From an uncultured Bacteroidota bacterium (GTDB lineage Bacteria > Bacteroidota > Bacteroidia > Chitinophagales > Chitinophagaceae): a DNA stretch of 64,000 bases. The stretch covers positions 1 to 64,000 of the forward strand of contig CAISPO010000059.1 in the NCBI GenBank assembly GCA_903887415.1, written 5' to 3'. The position numbers and the translations under genes were made by a program. Of the stretch, positions 1 through 9,693 are shown piece after piece. Every line of letters starts with the position of its first letter. Position 1 is the first letter of the stretch. A model generated the notes under the pieces. The model did no database searches, had not been told where the DNA came from, and saw only the letters and a list, made by a program, of their open reading frames with translations.

Positions 1-65
1 ATTAAATCCAGAATTTGGCGCAGTAACGGTTTGTTATTATTTTTACTACGTTTGAATAGCCCCAT
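1..65 (-). CDS. 5' end of a leftward gene cut by the window edge, possibly an IS4-like transposase
   Basis: An ATG at 65 opens a reading frame running leftward off the window (MGLFKRSKNNN, then KPLLRQILDL). A promoter-like TACCTTTG lies 27 bp upstream on the same strand, which supports a real gene start. The stretch KPLLRQILDL is reminiscent of the N-terminus of IS4-type transposases of Bacteroidota, but only 21 codons are visible, so this identity is a weak guess. It is divergent from the nine-gene operon that starts at 230. Confidence 0.4.
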   Translation of the reverse strand, partial: MGLFKRSKNNNKPLLRQILDL

Positions 66-91
66 ATTTTTGTGTTTTGGTCGTTCTTAAC

Positions 92-99
92 CAAAGGTA
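92..99 (-). promoter_or_regulatory. Bacteroidota-type -7 element for the leftward gene
   Basis: On the minus strand this reads TACCTTTG, an exact match to the Bacteroidota consensus TAnnTTTG. A TTTG on the same strand at 118-115 could act as the -33 element, although the 15-bp spacer is shorter than usual. The start codon at 65 lies downstream at a sensible leader distance. Confidence 0.45.
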
Positions 100-229
100 T
101 GGCCGCTATTCAGGCAAAAAAGTTTCGGATAGTTGTGAAGTTTTTTAATAAAAAATGCACAGAAAAGCTAAAATATTAAAAAAAAAGAATTAAATTAACT
201 AATTTCACCCCTAATCAAAACACTGTAGG

Positions 230-1408
230 ATGAGCAAAATAAAAGCGTTCTTCTCAGCATCTTTTTCTATTGTTGTAATTATAGTCATTTCTATAATTGG
301 CTTCTCATGCAATTTCGGAAGTTCAAATAACGACGAAAATCAAGCTAGTGCAAAAACGCAGATAGCCAAAGTATTCAACGAAAAATATAATTATAACTTA
401 TTTGTCGATAATTCAGGAAGTATGAAAGATTTTACCCCCATTAATGGTAAAAACGCAACCGAGTATCAGCGATGTCTTTCAAACTTCATTCAATATCTCT
501 TTCAGCCACAAACTAATACTTATAAAATTTATACTTTCAATACAGGAATTGATACTCTTAATAGGAATTTTAAGAAGCGAGAAAGCATTGATTCTTTTAT
601 TAATGATTTGGCAGCAGGTAAGTTAAAAAAAGGCAACCCTAACAATACCGAATTAGAGAGGATATTGACAAAAATTATCGAAGGTCTTGATAGAAATGAT
701 ATTACGGTAATTATTTCAGATTTCATTTTCGATGGTAAAAATGTCGCAGACAAGACCACGCTAAGAGACCAAATTTCACATCATTTAGACGATAAGTTAA
801 ATGCTTTTGATTTATCAACATTAGTTCTAAAATTTCATTCCAAATGGAGAAATGATCCACAGAAGCCCTACTACATGATGCTATTCGGCAATGAAAATAA
901 GATCAACGATATACTATTATATGTTCTACATCATAACTACAGTTCATTAGGGTTTGACGATTTCTATGAATTGTCTAATCCCAATAAAGATATTGCTGCC
1001 CAGTTAAAATTGCTGCCTGAGTATTATGGAATTCATGCACCGGCAACAAGTCTCATCACAGAAAATGCAAAATGTAGCGATAATATTTTTAGGTGTGCCA
1101 TCCGAATTAATATGAGTAGTGTTCCATACAGCGATGCCTATTTAGCCGACATAAATAATTATACTTTCCCAGACAGCTATAAGTTAAAAATAACCACAGA
1201 ACAAACCCCTTTTACTCATATCATTGAATTGGAATCCCAAAAACTAAATAAAGGCAAAATTGAGTTAGGCCTGAGAAATAAAAAATTAGATTCCTCAATT
1301 TTAGCTAATAAAACCGATATGCCTCAACTACTTGAATCAATAACGGAAATCTATAAACAACACTATAATTCGACAAATTATTTCACAAAAACAATAACAA
1401 TAAATTAG
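230..1408 (+). CDS. vWA-domain lipoprotein, first gene of the island operon
   Basis: 392 aa. Residues 1-27 form a lipoprotein signal: hydrophobic VVIIVISIIGFSC with the lipidated cysteine at C27. A von Willebrand factor A fold follows. The MIDAS motif DxSxS is D60-N-S62-G-S64, a candidate MIDAS threonine is T140 (NPNNTELERIL), and the strand IISD ends at D164. vWA domains bind metal-coordinated protein ligands and often act as regulated adaptors. The stop is 2 bp from the next start, so the gene is cotranscribed with the tubulin-like and actin-like genes. No clear TAnnTTTG promoter is visible in the 164 bp upstream. I infer an envelope-side adaptor of the assembly; the ligand is unknown. Confidence 0.8.
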   Translation: MSKIKAFFSASFSIVVIIVISIIGFSCNFGSSNNDENQASAKTQIAKVFNEKYNYNLFVDNSGSMKDFTPINGKNATEYQRCLSNFIQYLFQPQTNTYKIYTFNTGIDTLNRNFKKRESIDSFINDLAAGKLKKGNPNNTELERILTKIIEGLDRNDITVIISDFIFDGKNVADKTTLRDQISHHLDDKLNAFDLSTLVLKFHSKWRNDPQKPYYMMLFGNENKINDILLYVLHHNYSSLGFDDFYELSNPNKDIAAQLKLLPEYYGIHAPATSLITENAKCSDNIFRCAIRINMSSVPYSDAYLADINNYTFPDSYKLKITTEQTPFTHIIELESQKLNKGKIELGLRNKKLDSSILANKTDMPQLLESITEIYKQHYNSTNYFTKTITIN

Positions 1409-1410
1409 AC

Positions 1411-1845
1411 ATGAGCATTTGGGACAAAATATTCAGATTTGATTACGCTAAAGATCTACATATCCATCTGAAAGGTTGGGCGGTTGATTGTAATAGCGGA
1501 TACACAAGGCAGTCTACATACCAAGCTGTTTTCTTTATTATGCTTGTTATTACGCTACTTGGAACAATTAACTATTACTATGGACTTTTCAATAGGCCAA
1601 AATTTAGTAGAATATTTGTTTGGTTCCTGAATATAATGGTCATGTCAATTATTGTGTTTATTACTGCTTATGTAATGTCATCGTCCGGGATGCATGAAGG
1701 AAATCATTGTCAGGACTTACATTTTCATTCTACTGATTGTATGCTATTCGCATTTACCGCTGTGGTCTATACAATTCTCTTTTATATTATCCTTTCGGTG
1801 TTCATCAAATGGTGGAGTTTAAATAATAAAAAAGTTCCTTTTTAA
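1411..1845 (+). CDS. Small three-helix integral membrane protein of the island operon
   Basis: 144 aa, family not recognised. Three hydrophobic helices are visible, at about residues 38-60, 68-91 and 111-136. Between the last two lies a short loop rich in His and Cys (MHEGNHCQDLHFHSTDC), which could bind metal or sit in the periplasm; that is inference. The gene sits 2 bp after the vWA lipoprotein and 9 bp before the tubulin-like gene, so it is tightly coupled to both. A membrane docking role for the vWA or tubulin-like partner is plausible. There is no enzyme motif. Confidence 0.7.
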   Translation: MSIWDKIFRFDYAKDLHIHLKGWAVDCNSGYTRQSTYQAVFFIMLVITLLGTINYYYGLFNRPKFSRIFVWFLNIMVMSIIVFITAYVMSSSGMHEGNHCQDLHFHSTDCMLFAFTAVVYTILFYIILSVFIKWWSLNNKKVPF

Positions 1846-1854
1846 ATTGAAGTT

Positions 1855-3336
1855 ATGGCTAAACTGTTCATTTTCGGAATCGGCGGCACTGGTTCAAGAG
1901 TAATAAAAGCTCTAACGATGCTTCTTGCAAGTGGTGTAAAGATGGATAACACAGATACCATCGTGCCGATCATAATTGACCCTGATAGTGCAAATGGGGA
2001 TTTGACGCGAACTGAGGAAATACTAAGATTATATAAAAACATCTATCAGAAAGGTCACTCTAACGAAAGCTCATTTTTTAGCACAAAGTTTAATTCACTT
2101 GACGAAATTGGTGAAGGTGGATTTGTCTCGGATAATTTCAGATTTGAAATTGGCGGGGTAAAAGATGCGCTATTTAAAGATTTCATTGACTACAGTGCGC
2201 TTGATTACAATAATAAAGCGTTTACATCGCTCCTATTTTCAAAGGACAACTTAAACGCTAATATGGAAGTGGGTTTCAAGGGTAACCCAAATATTGGAAG
2301 TGTCGTTTTGAATAAATTTAAAGACACCTCATTTTTTAAAAAATTCGCTCAATCTTTTGGTCAAAAAGACCGTGTATTTATCATTAGCTCGATTTTTGGA
2401 GGCACGGGGGCGTCCGGATTCCCACTTATTTTAAAAAATATCAGAGGCGCTGAAAATCCGGTTCCCAATTATGCCAGTTTGCAGAACGCTAAAATCGGCG
2501 CTGTTACTATTTTACCATATTTCAGTATAAACAATATAGATAATCAAACTGTAATCGAAAGCGATACTTTCATTTCTAAAACAAAAGCAGCACTTAGCTA
2601 CTATGCGCGGAACGTCAGTGGGAGTCAATCAATAAATGCACTTTATTACATTGGCGATGAATTTACAGATAATAAAGTAGATGGGGCAGATGGCGCAACC
2701 AAGCAAAAAAATAATGCACATTTTATTGAACTTGCGTCAGCACTGGCAATAGTTGATTTTATGAGTAAAAGTGATAGTGAATTAGTGGTAGCGGACGGGA
2801 AAGTTCCATCTCCAAAATACTATGAATACGGTTTAAAAAACAAAACGAGCAAAATTACTTTTAAAGACCTTGCAAATAATACACATGACGAAGTCTCCAA
2901 ACCACTCGCTCAATTTTCTCTTTTTGAATTGTTCTTTAAAAAGTATTTTATAGAGGCGGATGAAATGGCATTTGCAAAAAATGGGAATAACAAATTGCAG
3001 ATGCAGCACCTTGATAAACGATTTTCTGCCGATCTAAAAGTATTCATCGGTCATTTTGAAGAGTGGCTTAAAGAAATGTCTATAAGCAATGTTTCTTTTC
3101 AACCTATAAATCTCGATGTTTCTAAAAAGGGAATCCTTGATTTGGTGGTTGGTAGTTCTGAGATTAAGAACAAGTGGAATCCCTTGGAGGTAAGGGGCGA
3201 CGAGTATTACATTCAAAATTTGAATAGGGTAGATAAAACAGATGGCTTCGATAGCTTAGAAGATAGTAATAAAAAGCTTTTAGCAACATTTTCAAAAGCC
3301 ACGAAGAAGACAATTGAAGAAAAAATATCCCTCTAA
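1855..3336 (+). CDS. Tubulin/FtsZ-like GTPase-type protein
   Basis: 493 aa. The N-terminus has a Rossmann-like glycine-rich loop GIGGTGSR at residues 8-15. A second glycine motif, FGGTGASG, lies at about 181-188 after a hydrophobic strand (VFIISSI), the same place and shape as the GGGTGSG phosphate-binding signature of tubulin and FtsZ. Bacterial tubulin-like proteins with this arrangement are known (the Pfam 'tubulin-like' family). The length is in the tubulin range. It lies 9 bp after the 3-TM gene and 11 bp before the actin-like gene. It may polymerise or act as a nucleotide switch. GTP binding is inferred from the motifs only. Confidence 0.72.
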   Translation: MAKLFIFGIGGTGSRVIKALTMLLASGVKMDNTDTIVPIIIDPDSANGDLTRTEEILRLYKNIYQKGHSNESSFFSTKFNSLDEIGEGGFVSDNFRFEIGGVKDALFKDFIDYSALDYNNKAFTSLLFSKDNLNANMEVGFKGNPNIGSVVLNKFKDTSFFKKFAQSFGQKDRVFIISSIFGGTGASGFPLILKNIRGAENPVPNYASLQNAKIGAVTILPYFSINNIDNQTVIESDTFISKTKAALSYYARNVSGSQSINALYYIGDEFTDNKVDGADGATKQKNNAHFIELASALAIVDFMSKSDSELVVADGKVPSPKYYEYGLKNKTSKITFKDLANNTHDEVSKPLAQFSLFELFFKKYFIEADEMAFAKNGNNKLQMQHLDKRFSADLKVFIGHFEEWLKEMSISNVSFQPINLDVSKKGILDLVVGSSEIKNKWNPLEVRGDEYYIQNLNRVDKTDGFDSLEDSNKKLLATFSKATKKTIEEKISL

Positions 3337-3347
3337 ATAATAATGCT

Positions 3348-6300
3348 ATGAGCAAAATTTTTCGATTACATAAAGGAGGTTCTGATTCAATAGTGGACTG
3401 GACAGCAATTAACGGTCATTTATCAGATACTTTTATTAATACAATTGATGATCCAGCAGGTGAGAATGCAAAAAAGCAGATAACGTCTATACCGAGTCCA
3501 TTTGCCAGAATTGACTTGGTGCGTACTGCTTTTAGAAGGATTAGTAACTCTCAGAAACTCGATGGCGATACAATTCACCATCGAATTATCTCAGATAGTT
3601 TAGATATAGCGGAAATATTTTTTAATGCCGAAGCACTAAAAAGTAAAATTCAAATTATTACATGGAATCCAGGCATTATTCTTACTGATGACAAAATCAC
3701 TATTGATGCCAATAGTGATTTGGGAAACCTTATTAATTCACCAAATCCAAAACACAGATTACTTGGCGAAACACTAAAGCTATTTCTAATTCAAGATAGT
3801 GATGCTTACAATTTCAAGTATTTAAACAGTATTTATCTTATTAATTATATCGGGGAGAACGCACCGGATGAGATCAATATTATTGGAGGTACATCTCCTG
3901 CTTCTCTTTTCTTCTCAACCTCGAACGAAGGGTTAAGCACTTTTGTAGACATACAATTTGGCGGTGACAAGCCGTTTGACAGCCTTTACTGCCCACTATA
4001 TCAACGTAGCGATGATTTTGTTAGTTTTTTCTATGCACTTCGTCGTTCTATACCCGACTTCTCTTCAAAGTTTAAAGACATCGATGATTACTTAACGTTA
4101 ACTTATAATCGGTTATCTCCTGCTCTAAAAGAAGAAATAAGAAATTTCACACCCGGTACTTATAACCAGAATTATAAAGACATTGCAATTGAAGGAAATG
4201 AAAACTTTAATCCTGAAATTTTAGGACATAAAATAAAGGGAATACGTCTTGGAATAATAAGAAGCGATTTTGAAATTGAACCGAGCAAGCCTCAAGCGGG
4301 CTTACTGCCTTTAATTCTACCTAATGATAGCTTTAATGAGCCTTTGAACTATGTAAACGGCACTTGGAAAACTGATTATCGAGCACCGTATTCAGACAAT
4401 CGTCCATTAAGTGAGAGAACGCTTCCATATCAAGAACATGTAAAACACCCATACCTGACCGTAAGTGATCTGCTTGAACCCTATATTGTCCGTTTGCCCT
4501 ATCCTATTAATAAAGACAAATACTTTAATGGTTACATGGACAGCGAAACGTTCGGTTATGCGCTGCCAATTAAGAAACTGTTTTTTAAATATTTTTCAAT
4601 CCAAGATTTGCAAAATACAGTTGCTGATGGGAAAAAGCGATTTGAACTAATTGAGAAACCGGGAGATTCCATTGAGGTGGTTTTGAGAATACCAATTCAA
4701 AACAATCGGTATATACAATTTAGCCGTCTTTATATTCCAAACCAATTTCAAGAGAAAATACAGCAACCAGCAATTGAAAGAAATAAAGGTGTGATTGTTG
4801 AATATCAATTCGGCTTGACGATTTATCCTTTTTTAAGAACCGGTAGTGATGTGGGAGCGAACTATCGAATTCTATTGATAGATCGCGATAAAAGCCCTTT
4901 GACCAAGTACAATGAATATAATCTGACTTTTTTTAAGGAAAACGATATTGAAACACCTCTAAGCGTAGTAAGTAAGAGTTCGAGAAGTAATAAAAATATC
5001 GAAAATGACAGGGCGACTTCTTTGTATTACGTCATAGACAAGGAATTCGATCTCGTAGAATTAAAACCTAATAGTTCTTGCACCGGAATATTAATTCCTC
5101 TGCTAAAAAGCACTAATTCTGGTGCTTCTCAATTTTCTTTTGCGATTGATTTTGGCACAACGAATACGCATATCGAGTATAAAATTGATAATGGTAGCCC
5201 CAAACCTTTTGAAATCACTGATAGTGATGTTCAGCTTGGCTCTTTGCATTATAATACCAGAGACACGGATATTTTACTAAGAGACATTCGGTTGGGAATT
5301 GGCGCACATAATATTACCGAACTGATTCCAATAGAATTTTTACCTGAAAAGATTGGGAAGGATTTTGAACATAAATTCCCGATGCGTACTGTAATTACTG
5401 AAAATAAGTCACTAAAAATTGATATCCCAACATACACACTGGCGGACTATAATATCCCATTTGTATATGAAAAAACTGACTTGCCCCCAAATTTTAAACT
5501 TACGTCGAATTTGAAATGGTCTGACTTCAGTAACGCCACTAATAACAGAAGACGTGTTGAGGCATTTATAGAGAAGCTATTAATTTTGATCAGAAACAAG
5601 GTGCTTCTGAATGGAGGAAACCTTGAGACGACAAAAATTATTTGGTTTTACCCATCAAGCATGTCAGAATATAGGCGCAATGCATTAGAAGATGCATGGA
5701 ATAGTTTTTCAAAAAAATACATCTCCCCAGTAACAACACCATACAAACTGTCGGAATCAGTTGCACCCTTTTATTATTTCAAAAATAAGGGCGGAATATT
5801 AGCATTCGATAAGCCTGTCGCAAGCATTGATATTGGCGGAGGAACCACTGACATCGTCATATATAAAGACAATCTACCGATTTTCTTAACTTCCTTCAAA
5901 TTTGCTGCAAATTCGATTTTTGGAGATGGGTATGGTAACTCTCTTTCCAATAATGGCTTTGTAATGAAATATTATCCGCTTATAAAGGAGAAATTGTCAA
6001 ACGCAGGTCTTGAGAAATTACTTAAAGCTTTAGAACAGATAAAGGAGAATGATTCGTCGCAAGAACTTATTACGTTCTTTTTTTCGCTTGAATCAAACAG
6101 AATTATTAAGGATGGTAATTTTCCTATTTCTTTTAGCAAAGAGCTAAAAAATGACAGAGACTTCAAATTGGTGTTCTTATTCTTCTATGCTGCTATAGTA
6201 TATCATCTCGCAAAATTAATGAAAGCAAAAAATTTAAGCTATCCGAGGTATATTACTTTTAGTGGGACTGGTTCTAAAATTATTAATATAGCCGATGTTA

Positions 6301-6833
6301 GTATTGGCTTAAAAAATCTAACTGCATTTACGAAACTGATTTTTGAAGACATTTATAATGAAGAAAATTTGAACATAGAGTTGCGTCAGTATGACGAGCC
6401 TAAAGAAATTACTTGCAAAGGAGGATTACTATGTGATAATTATGCTGACATTGATGATATCAAAACGGTACTTGTTGGAAGTCAGGAAACACAACTTGTC
6501 CCTGAAACGATGTTAAAATACAATGAAATTAATGACCCGAAATTACTAACATCTGTCCAGGCAGAAGTAATTGAATTTATAGATAAGTTTTTTGGTTGGA
6601 ATGAGCGATACAACTATGCAAATAAGTTTGGAATCAATCCTCAAGGGCTTGAAGCACAAAAAGCAACTTTGAAGGAAGATCTAATGCAGTTTCTCATGGC
6701 TGGTGTCAAGGAGAAACAAATCGAAGTGCAAAATAACAACAATGTTCACATTGAAGAAACGTTATTTTTCTATCCTCTAATAGGGGCATTAAATAAATTG
6801 TCTCAAAATATATTTTCTAACGTTGAAAACTAA
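3348..6833 (+). CDS. Very large actin/Hsp70-fold ATPase-like protein, possibly SrfB-related
   Basis: 1161 aa. The C-terminal half carries all three signatures of the actin/Hsp70/hexokinase ATPase fold. Phosphate 1 is D601-F-G-T-T-N-T. Phosphate 2 is SID828-IGGGTTD. The adenosine-type motif YITFSGTGSK lies near residue 970. The roughly 600-residue N-terminal part has no motif I recognise and is probably an operon-specific scaffold. The size and architecture recall the 'virulence factor SrfB' family, but I cannot confirm that without a profile search. It has no signal peptide or TM segment, so it should be cytoplasmic. It lies 11 bp after the tubulin-like gene and 3 bp before the next gene. Confidence 0.72.
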   Translation: MSKIFRLHKGGSDSIVDWTAINGHLSDTFINTIDDPAGENAKKQITSIPSPFARIDLVRTAFRRISNSQKLDGDTIHHRIISDSLDIAEIFFNAEALKSKIQIITWNPGIILTDDKITIDANSDLGNLINSPNPKHRLLGETLKLFLIQDSDAYNFKYLNSIYLINYIGENAPDEINIIGGTSPASLFFSTSNEGLSTFVDIQFGGDKPFDSLYCPLYQRSDDFVSFFYALRRSIPDFSSKFKDIDDYLTLTYNRLSPALKEEIRNFTPGTYNQNYKDIAIEGNENFNPEILGHKIKGIRLGIIRSDFEIEPSKPQAGLLPLILPNDSFNEPLNYVNGTWKTDYRAPYSDNRPLSERTLPYQEHVKHPYLTVSDLLEPYIVRLPYPINKDKYFNGYMDSETFGYALPIKKLFFKYFSIQDLQNTVADGKKRFELIEKPGDSIEVVLRIPIQNNRYIQFSRLYIPNQFQEKIQQPAIERNKGVIVEYQFGLTIYPFLRTGSDVGANYRILLIDRDKSPLTKYNEYNLTFFKENDIETPLSVVSKSSRSNKNIENDRATSLYYVIDKEFDLVELKPNSSCTGILIPLLKSTNSGASQFSFAIDFGTTNTHIEYKIDNGSPKPFEITDSDVQLGSLHYNTRDTDILLRDIRLGIGAHNITELIPIEFLPEKIGKDFEHKFPMRTVITENKSLKIDIPTYTLADYNIPFVYEKTDLPPNFKLTSNLKWSDFSNATNNRRRVEAFIEKLLILIRNKVLLNGGNLETTKIIWFYPSSMSEYRRNALEDAWNSFSKKYISPVTTPYKLSESVAPFYYFKNKGGILAFDKPVASIDIGGGTTDIVIYKDNLPIFLTSFKFAANSIFGDGYGNSLSNNGFVMKYYPLIKEKLSNAGLEKLLKALEQIKENDSSQELITFFFSLESNRIIKDGNFPISFSKELKNDRDFKLVFLFFYAAIVYHLAKLMKAKNLSYPRYITFSGTGSKIINIADVSIGLKNLTAFTKLIFEDIYNEENLNIELRQYDEPKEITCKGGLLCDNYADIDDIKTVLVGSQETQLVPETMLKYNEINDPKLLTSVQAEVIEFIDKFFGWNERYNYANKFGINPQGLEAQKATLKEDLMQFLMAGVKEKQIEVQNNNNVHIEETLFFYPLIGALNKLSQNIFSNVEN

Positions 6834-6836
6834 AAA

Positions 6837-8048
6837 ATGAAAAATAGCATCGCTTTATTTCTGCTACTTTGTTTTTCTTATCATAGCATTGGACAAATCT
6901 CTCAAACCAACATTGATAATGTAAAGAACTATGCAATTGCAAGAGTAGTATATGAATATCTAAAAGAGGCCAGTAAAGAGAAAAATAAGACAAAAAACTT
7001 CGATGCGATAAAATCAAAACTTGAATCTAACAAAATTAGTTCGCCAATGACTCTTGATACTTTAAGAGCTCTTTTGGAGGCAAACGGATTTAAGAACACA
7101 AAATTAGTATTTGTTGACAAACTAAACGACATTCAAACCGACCCAACAGCCAATCCAAGCGAAATTGCAAATTCGATAGTTAAGGCAATCTATGACGTTG
7201 AAAATGTTGCCCTTAAGTCAAGTGCGGCCAATAGCATTAGGGAACCGTTACTGAAGGAAATAGAATCAAATTTAAATAGTGGAGTTCCTACAAAGCCCGT
7301 GAGTGGAAAAACTAGTTCAAATGAATCAACCCAAAGTGGCAGCACCACGGAAGAGACAAAAGAACCTAAAAGCAATTTTTTAAGCCTAAATTTCAATTTG
7401 TGGAATCATGTTTTGCCAATAGGACTATCATTGCTATTCTTTATTATTTGTCTCGTAAAATTTGGTACTGTCAATGGGCGAATAGAGAGAAGGAAAAATG
7501 AAATTACTGATTTGGGACATAAGTCTTTTGCCGGGAATTCGGATAGAGATTATTCAAGGCTTGATAAGAAGATTGAAGATCTTAGATACTCGATGTCATT
7601 AATACAAAGTGATATTGATTTTTTGAAAAAGCAAAAACAGGAAAAACTAGAAAACAATTCTTACAGTCAACGGCAAGAAATACACACACCAATTCCAGTT
7701 CAAAATGTTGCTTCAAAACAGCCGGAATCAAACACTTTTTATATGGGTAGCCCAATCGAGAATTTTTTCCCAAAGAATTCTCGTTCAAATGAATATAAAA
7801 AGGGATTAGTCCTTTACAAGTTTTTTCAAACCCAAAACCAAAATGAGGCTCAATTTGAGTTTGTTTCAGACGAGGAAACAATTAAACACATTCGCAGTAA
7901 TTCAATGGAATTGGTAAACCCTGCCTGCAACTCTCAAAATTCCCCTTCCACCAATACAAACACCGTTAGGACAATAAGTAAAGGTTTTGCGCGGTTTGAC
8001 AATGACAGATGGAATATTATAGAAAAAGCCTTGATAAAATTTGAATAG
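6837..8048 (+). CDS. Signal-peptide, single-TM, coiled-coil protein of the island operon
   Basis: 403 aa, family not recognised. A signal peptide (about residues 1-20, ending SIGQ) directs the N-terminal domain outward. A Ser/Thr/Glu-rich linker (about 150-180) leads to a TM helix at about 188-210 (VLPIGLSLLFFIICLVKFG). A charged coiled-coil follows at about 235-275, then a C-terminal domain of about 110 residues. By topology the N-terminal half is periplasmic and the coiled-coil and C-terminal domain cytoplasmic, so it could link envelope and cytoplasmic NTPases. It starts 3 bp after the actin-like gene and ends 1 bp before the channel gene. Confidence 0.68.
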   Translation: MKNSIALFLLLCFSYHSIGQISQTNIDNVKNYAIARVVYEYLKEASKEKNKTKNFDAIKSKLESNKISSPMTLDTLRALLEANGFKNTKLVFVDKLNDIQTDPTANPSEIANSIVKAIYDVENVALKSSAANSIREPLLKEIESNLNSGVPTKPVSGKTSSNESTQSGSTTEETKEPKSNFLSLNFNLWNHVLPIGLSLLFFIICLVKFGTVNGRIERRKNEITDLGHKSFAGNSDRDYSRLDKKIEDLRYSMSLIQSDIDFLKKQKQEKLENNSYSQRQEIHTPIPVQNVASKQPESNTFYMGSPIENFFPKNSRSNEYKKGLVLYKFFQTQNQNEAQFEFVSDEETIKHIRSNSMELVNPACNSQNSPSTNTNTVRTISKGFARFDNDRWNIIEKALIKFE

Positions 8049-8049
8049 T

Positions 8050-9693
8050 ATGTTTGAAAACTTTGAAATTTTTGGAGTAGTTGCTATTGTATGTCTGCAA
8101 CTATATTTTTTTGGTCTTACTCTCTATAGAGTTAGTGAATATAAGAATATACTTTTAAGACGTAGATTTTTCAAAATCACTAAGGTTTTAATACCGTTAG
8201 ATGTTTTAGACAATGTTGATCCAAAAATTATTTTGTCAAATCTTTCTAAGTATCCTAACAAGGATGATGAATTGGCCTATAACCCTGAGTCCAAGATAGA
8301 AATTAGTTTAATTGCAACTGAAAATTCTGATTCAGATATTAGCAGTGGTATTATCTATTCACTAAAAAATATCTCTAAAAATCTGTCAGATAGGTTTAAT
8401 GACCTATTAGTTAAATTTCTTGGCTTTAAACCTAAAAGCAAAGACAGCATCAACTTTATGTATATTTTGGAATCGTTAAACGTTTATCTCATTCGAAATA
8501 GATCGGCAGTAGCTGATTTCAATTTAATGAAAGATATAGTCGAGCGAACTGATGAAACGGTAGAAGATGAAATTAACAGTACGATTTCTGTTCCTCTTTA
8601 TTTGGGATTACTTGGCACATTATTAGGGATTATTTTTGGGTTGTTCAATATTTCCGATTTGCCAGCTACATCCGATCCTAATCAAAGTTCAGCTATTCTA
8701 GACGAATCAATTAAGGTGTTACTTGGTGGTGTGAAAATAGCTATGGTTGCAAGTTTTACAGGCTTAGCGCTTACAGTATTGAATAGTGGTATGTTCTTTC
8801 GTAAGGCAAAAACAAAATTAAGACGTAAGAAGAATGACTTTTATTCTTTCATTCAAGCCGAGTTGCTACCGGCATTAAATCAGAGTGTCAACTCGTCGCT
8901 ATCCTCATTGCAACATAATCTTCATAAGTTCAATGAAGATTTTACAGTTAATATTAATAAACTTGGAGGGCTGCTGAATAAGAATCATGATGCATTAATT
9001 GCCCAGGAGAAAATTCTTACTTCTCTCGAACGGGTCGACATAAACGAATTTGCTAAGGCAAATGTCAAAGTGCTTAAGGAGTTGCAGAAGTCAACTGATT
9101 CTTTTGGTACATTTAATCTTTATATTGATCATATAAATGATGCTTTACTTGGGACTTCGAATATAGTAACTAAAATAAACGATTTGCTTAAGAGAACGGA
9201 TAATTTAGATCAGGTGGCAGTGAAAATAATTTCGACGTTCGAAGAAAATAAGAAATTATTAGGATTCCTACAAAGTCACTATTCTTCACTTGACGAGAGT
9301 AAACAAATGATATCTGATTCGGTTGGGACTGTTAGTGACATCCTAGATAAAGCGTTAAATCAATTGAAGGAGTTTACTATGTCTAAGATAAATGAAGTAA
9401 AAGAACTGACGTTAAAGGAAATTGATTTGATGGAAAATAAATATCCTGAAAAATGGAAGAAACTTGATAATCTTAGCCATCTGGAAAAAATTAGCGCGTC
9501 AATTAATGAGATTAAGTTAAGTAACGCGGGTCAAATTGGAAGCCTAAAAGAGGAGCTTAAAGAGATTAATGAGAATTTACTGAATACAGTTGCAGAGTTG
9601 GAAGAAATAAAGAACAGTGATGTTACTTATAACATAAAAAAACGCCTCAGGAATTGGAAGTTGTTTAGAAAAAATGGAATAAATGAGAACTAA
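8050..9693 (+). CDS. ExbB/TolQ/MotA-like proton-channel subunit with long coiled-coil tail (ZorA-like)
   Basis: 547 aa from the ATG at 8050; a TTG at 8041 is possible but overlaps the previous gene. Three TM helices lie at about residues 7-26, 181-203 and 228-250. The last two carry the family's hallmark sequence, GLLGTLLGIIFG and later GGVKIAMVASFTGLALT. The remaining 290 residues are predicted long helix/coiled coil rich in Lys, Glu and Asn. ExbB, TolQ and MotA subunits form pentameric stators that use ion flow for work. A long cytoplasmic tail is the hallmark of ZorA in Zorya defence systems. The stop overlaps the start of the MotB-like partner by 11 bp, implying translational coupling. 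Confidence 0.85.
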   Translation: MFENFEIFGVVAIVCLQLYFFGLTLYRVSEYKNILLRRRFFKITKVLIPLDVLDNVDPKIILSNLSKYPNKDDELAYNPESKIEISLIATENSDSDISSGIIYSLKNISKNLSDRFNDLLVKFLGFKPKSKDSINFMYILESLNVYLIRNRSAVADFNLMKDIVERTDETVEDEINSTISVPLYLGLLGTLLGIIFGLFNISDLPATSDPNQSSAILDESIKVLLGGVKIAMVASFTGLALTVLNSGMFFRKAKTKLRRKKNDFYSFIQAELLPALNQSVNSSLSSLQHNLHKFNEDFTVNINKLGGLLNKNHDALIAQEKILTSLERVDINEFAKANVKVLKELQKSTDSFGTFNLYIDHINDALLGTSNIVTKINDLLKRTDNLDQVAVKIISTFEENKKLLGFLQSHYSSLDESKQMISDSVGTVSDILDKALNQLKEFTMSKINEVKELTLKEIDLMENKYPEKWKKLDNLSHLEKISASINEIKLSNAGQIGSLKEELKEINENLLNTVAELEEIKNSDVTYNIKKRLRNWKLFRKNGINEN

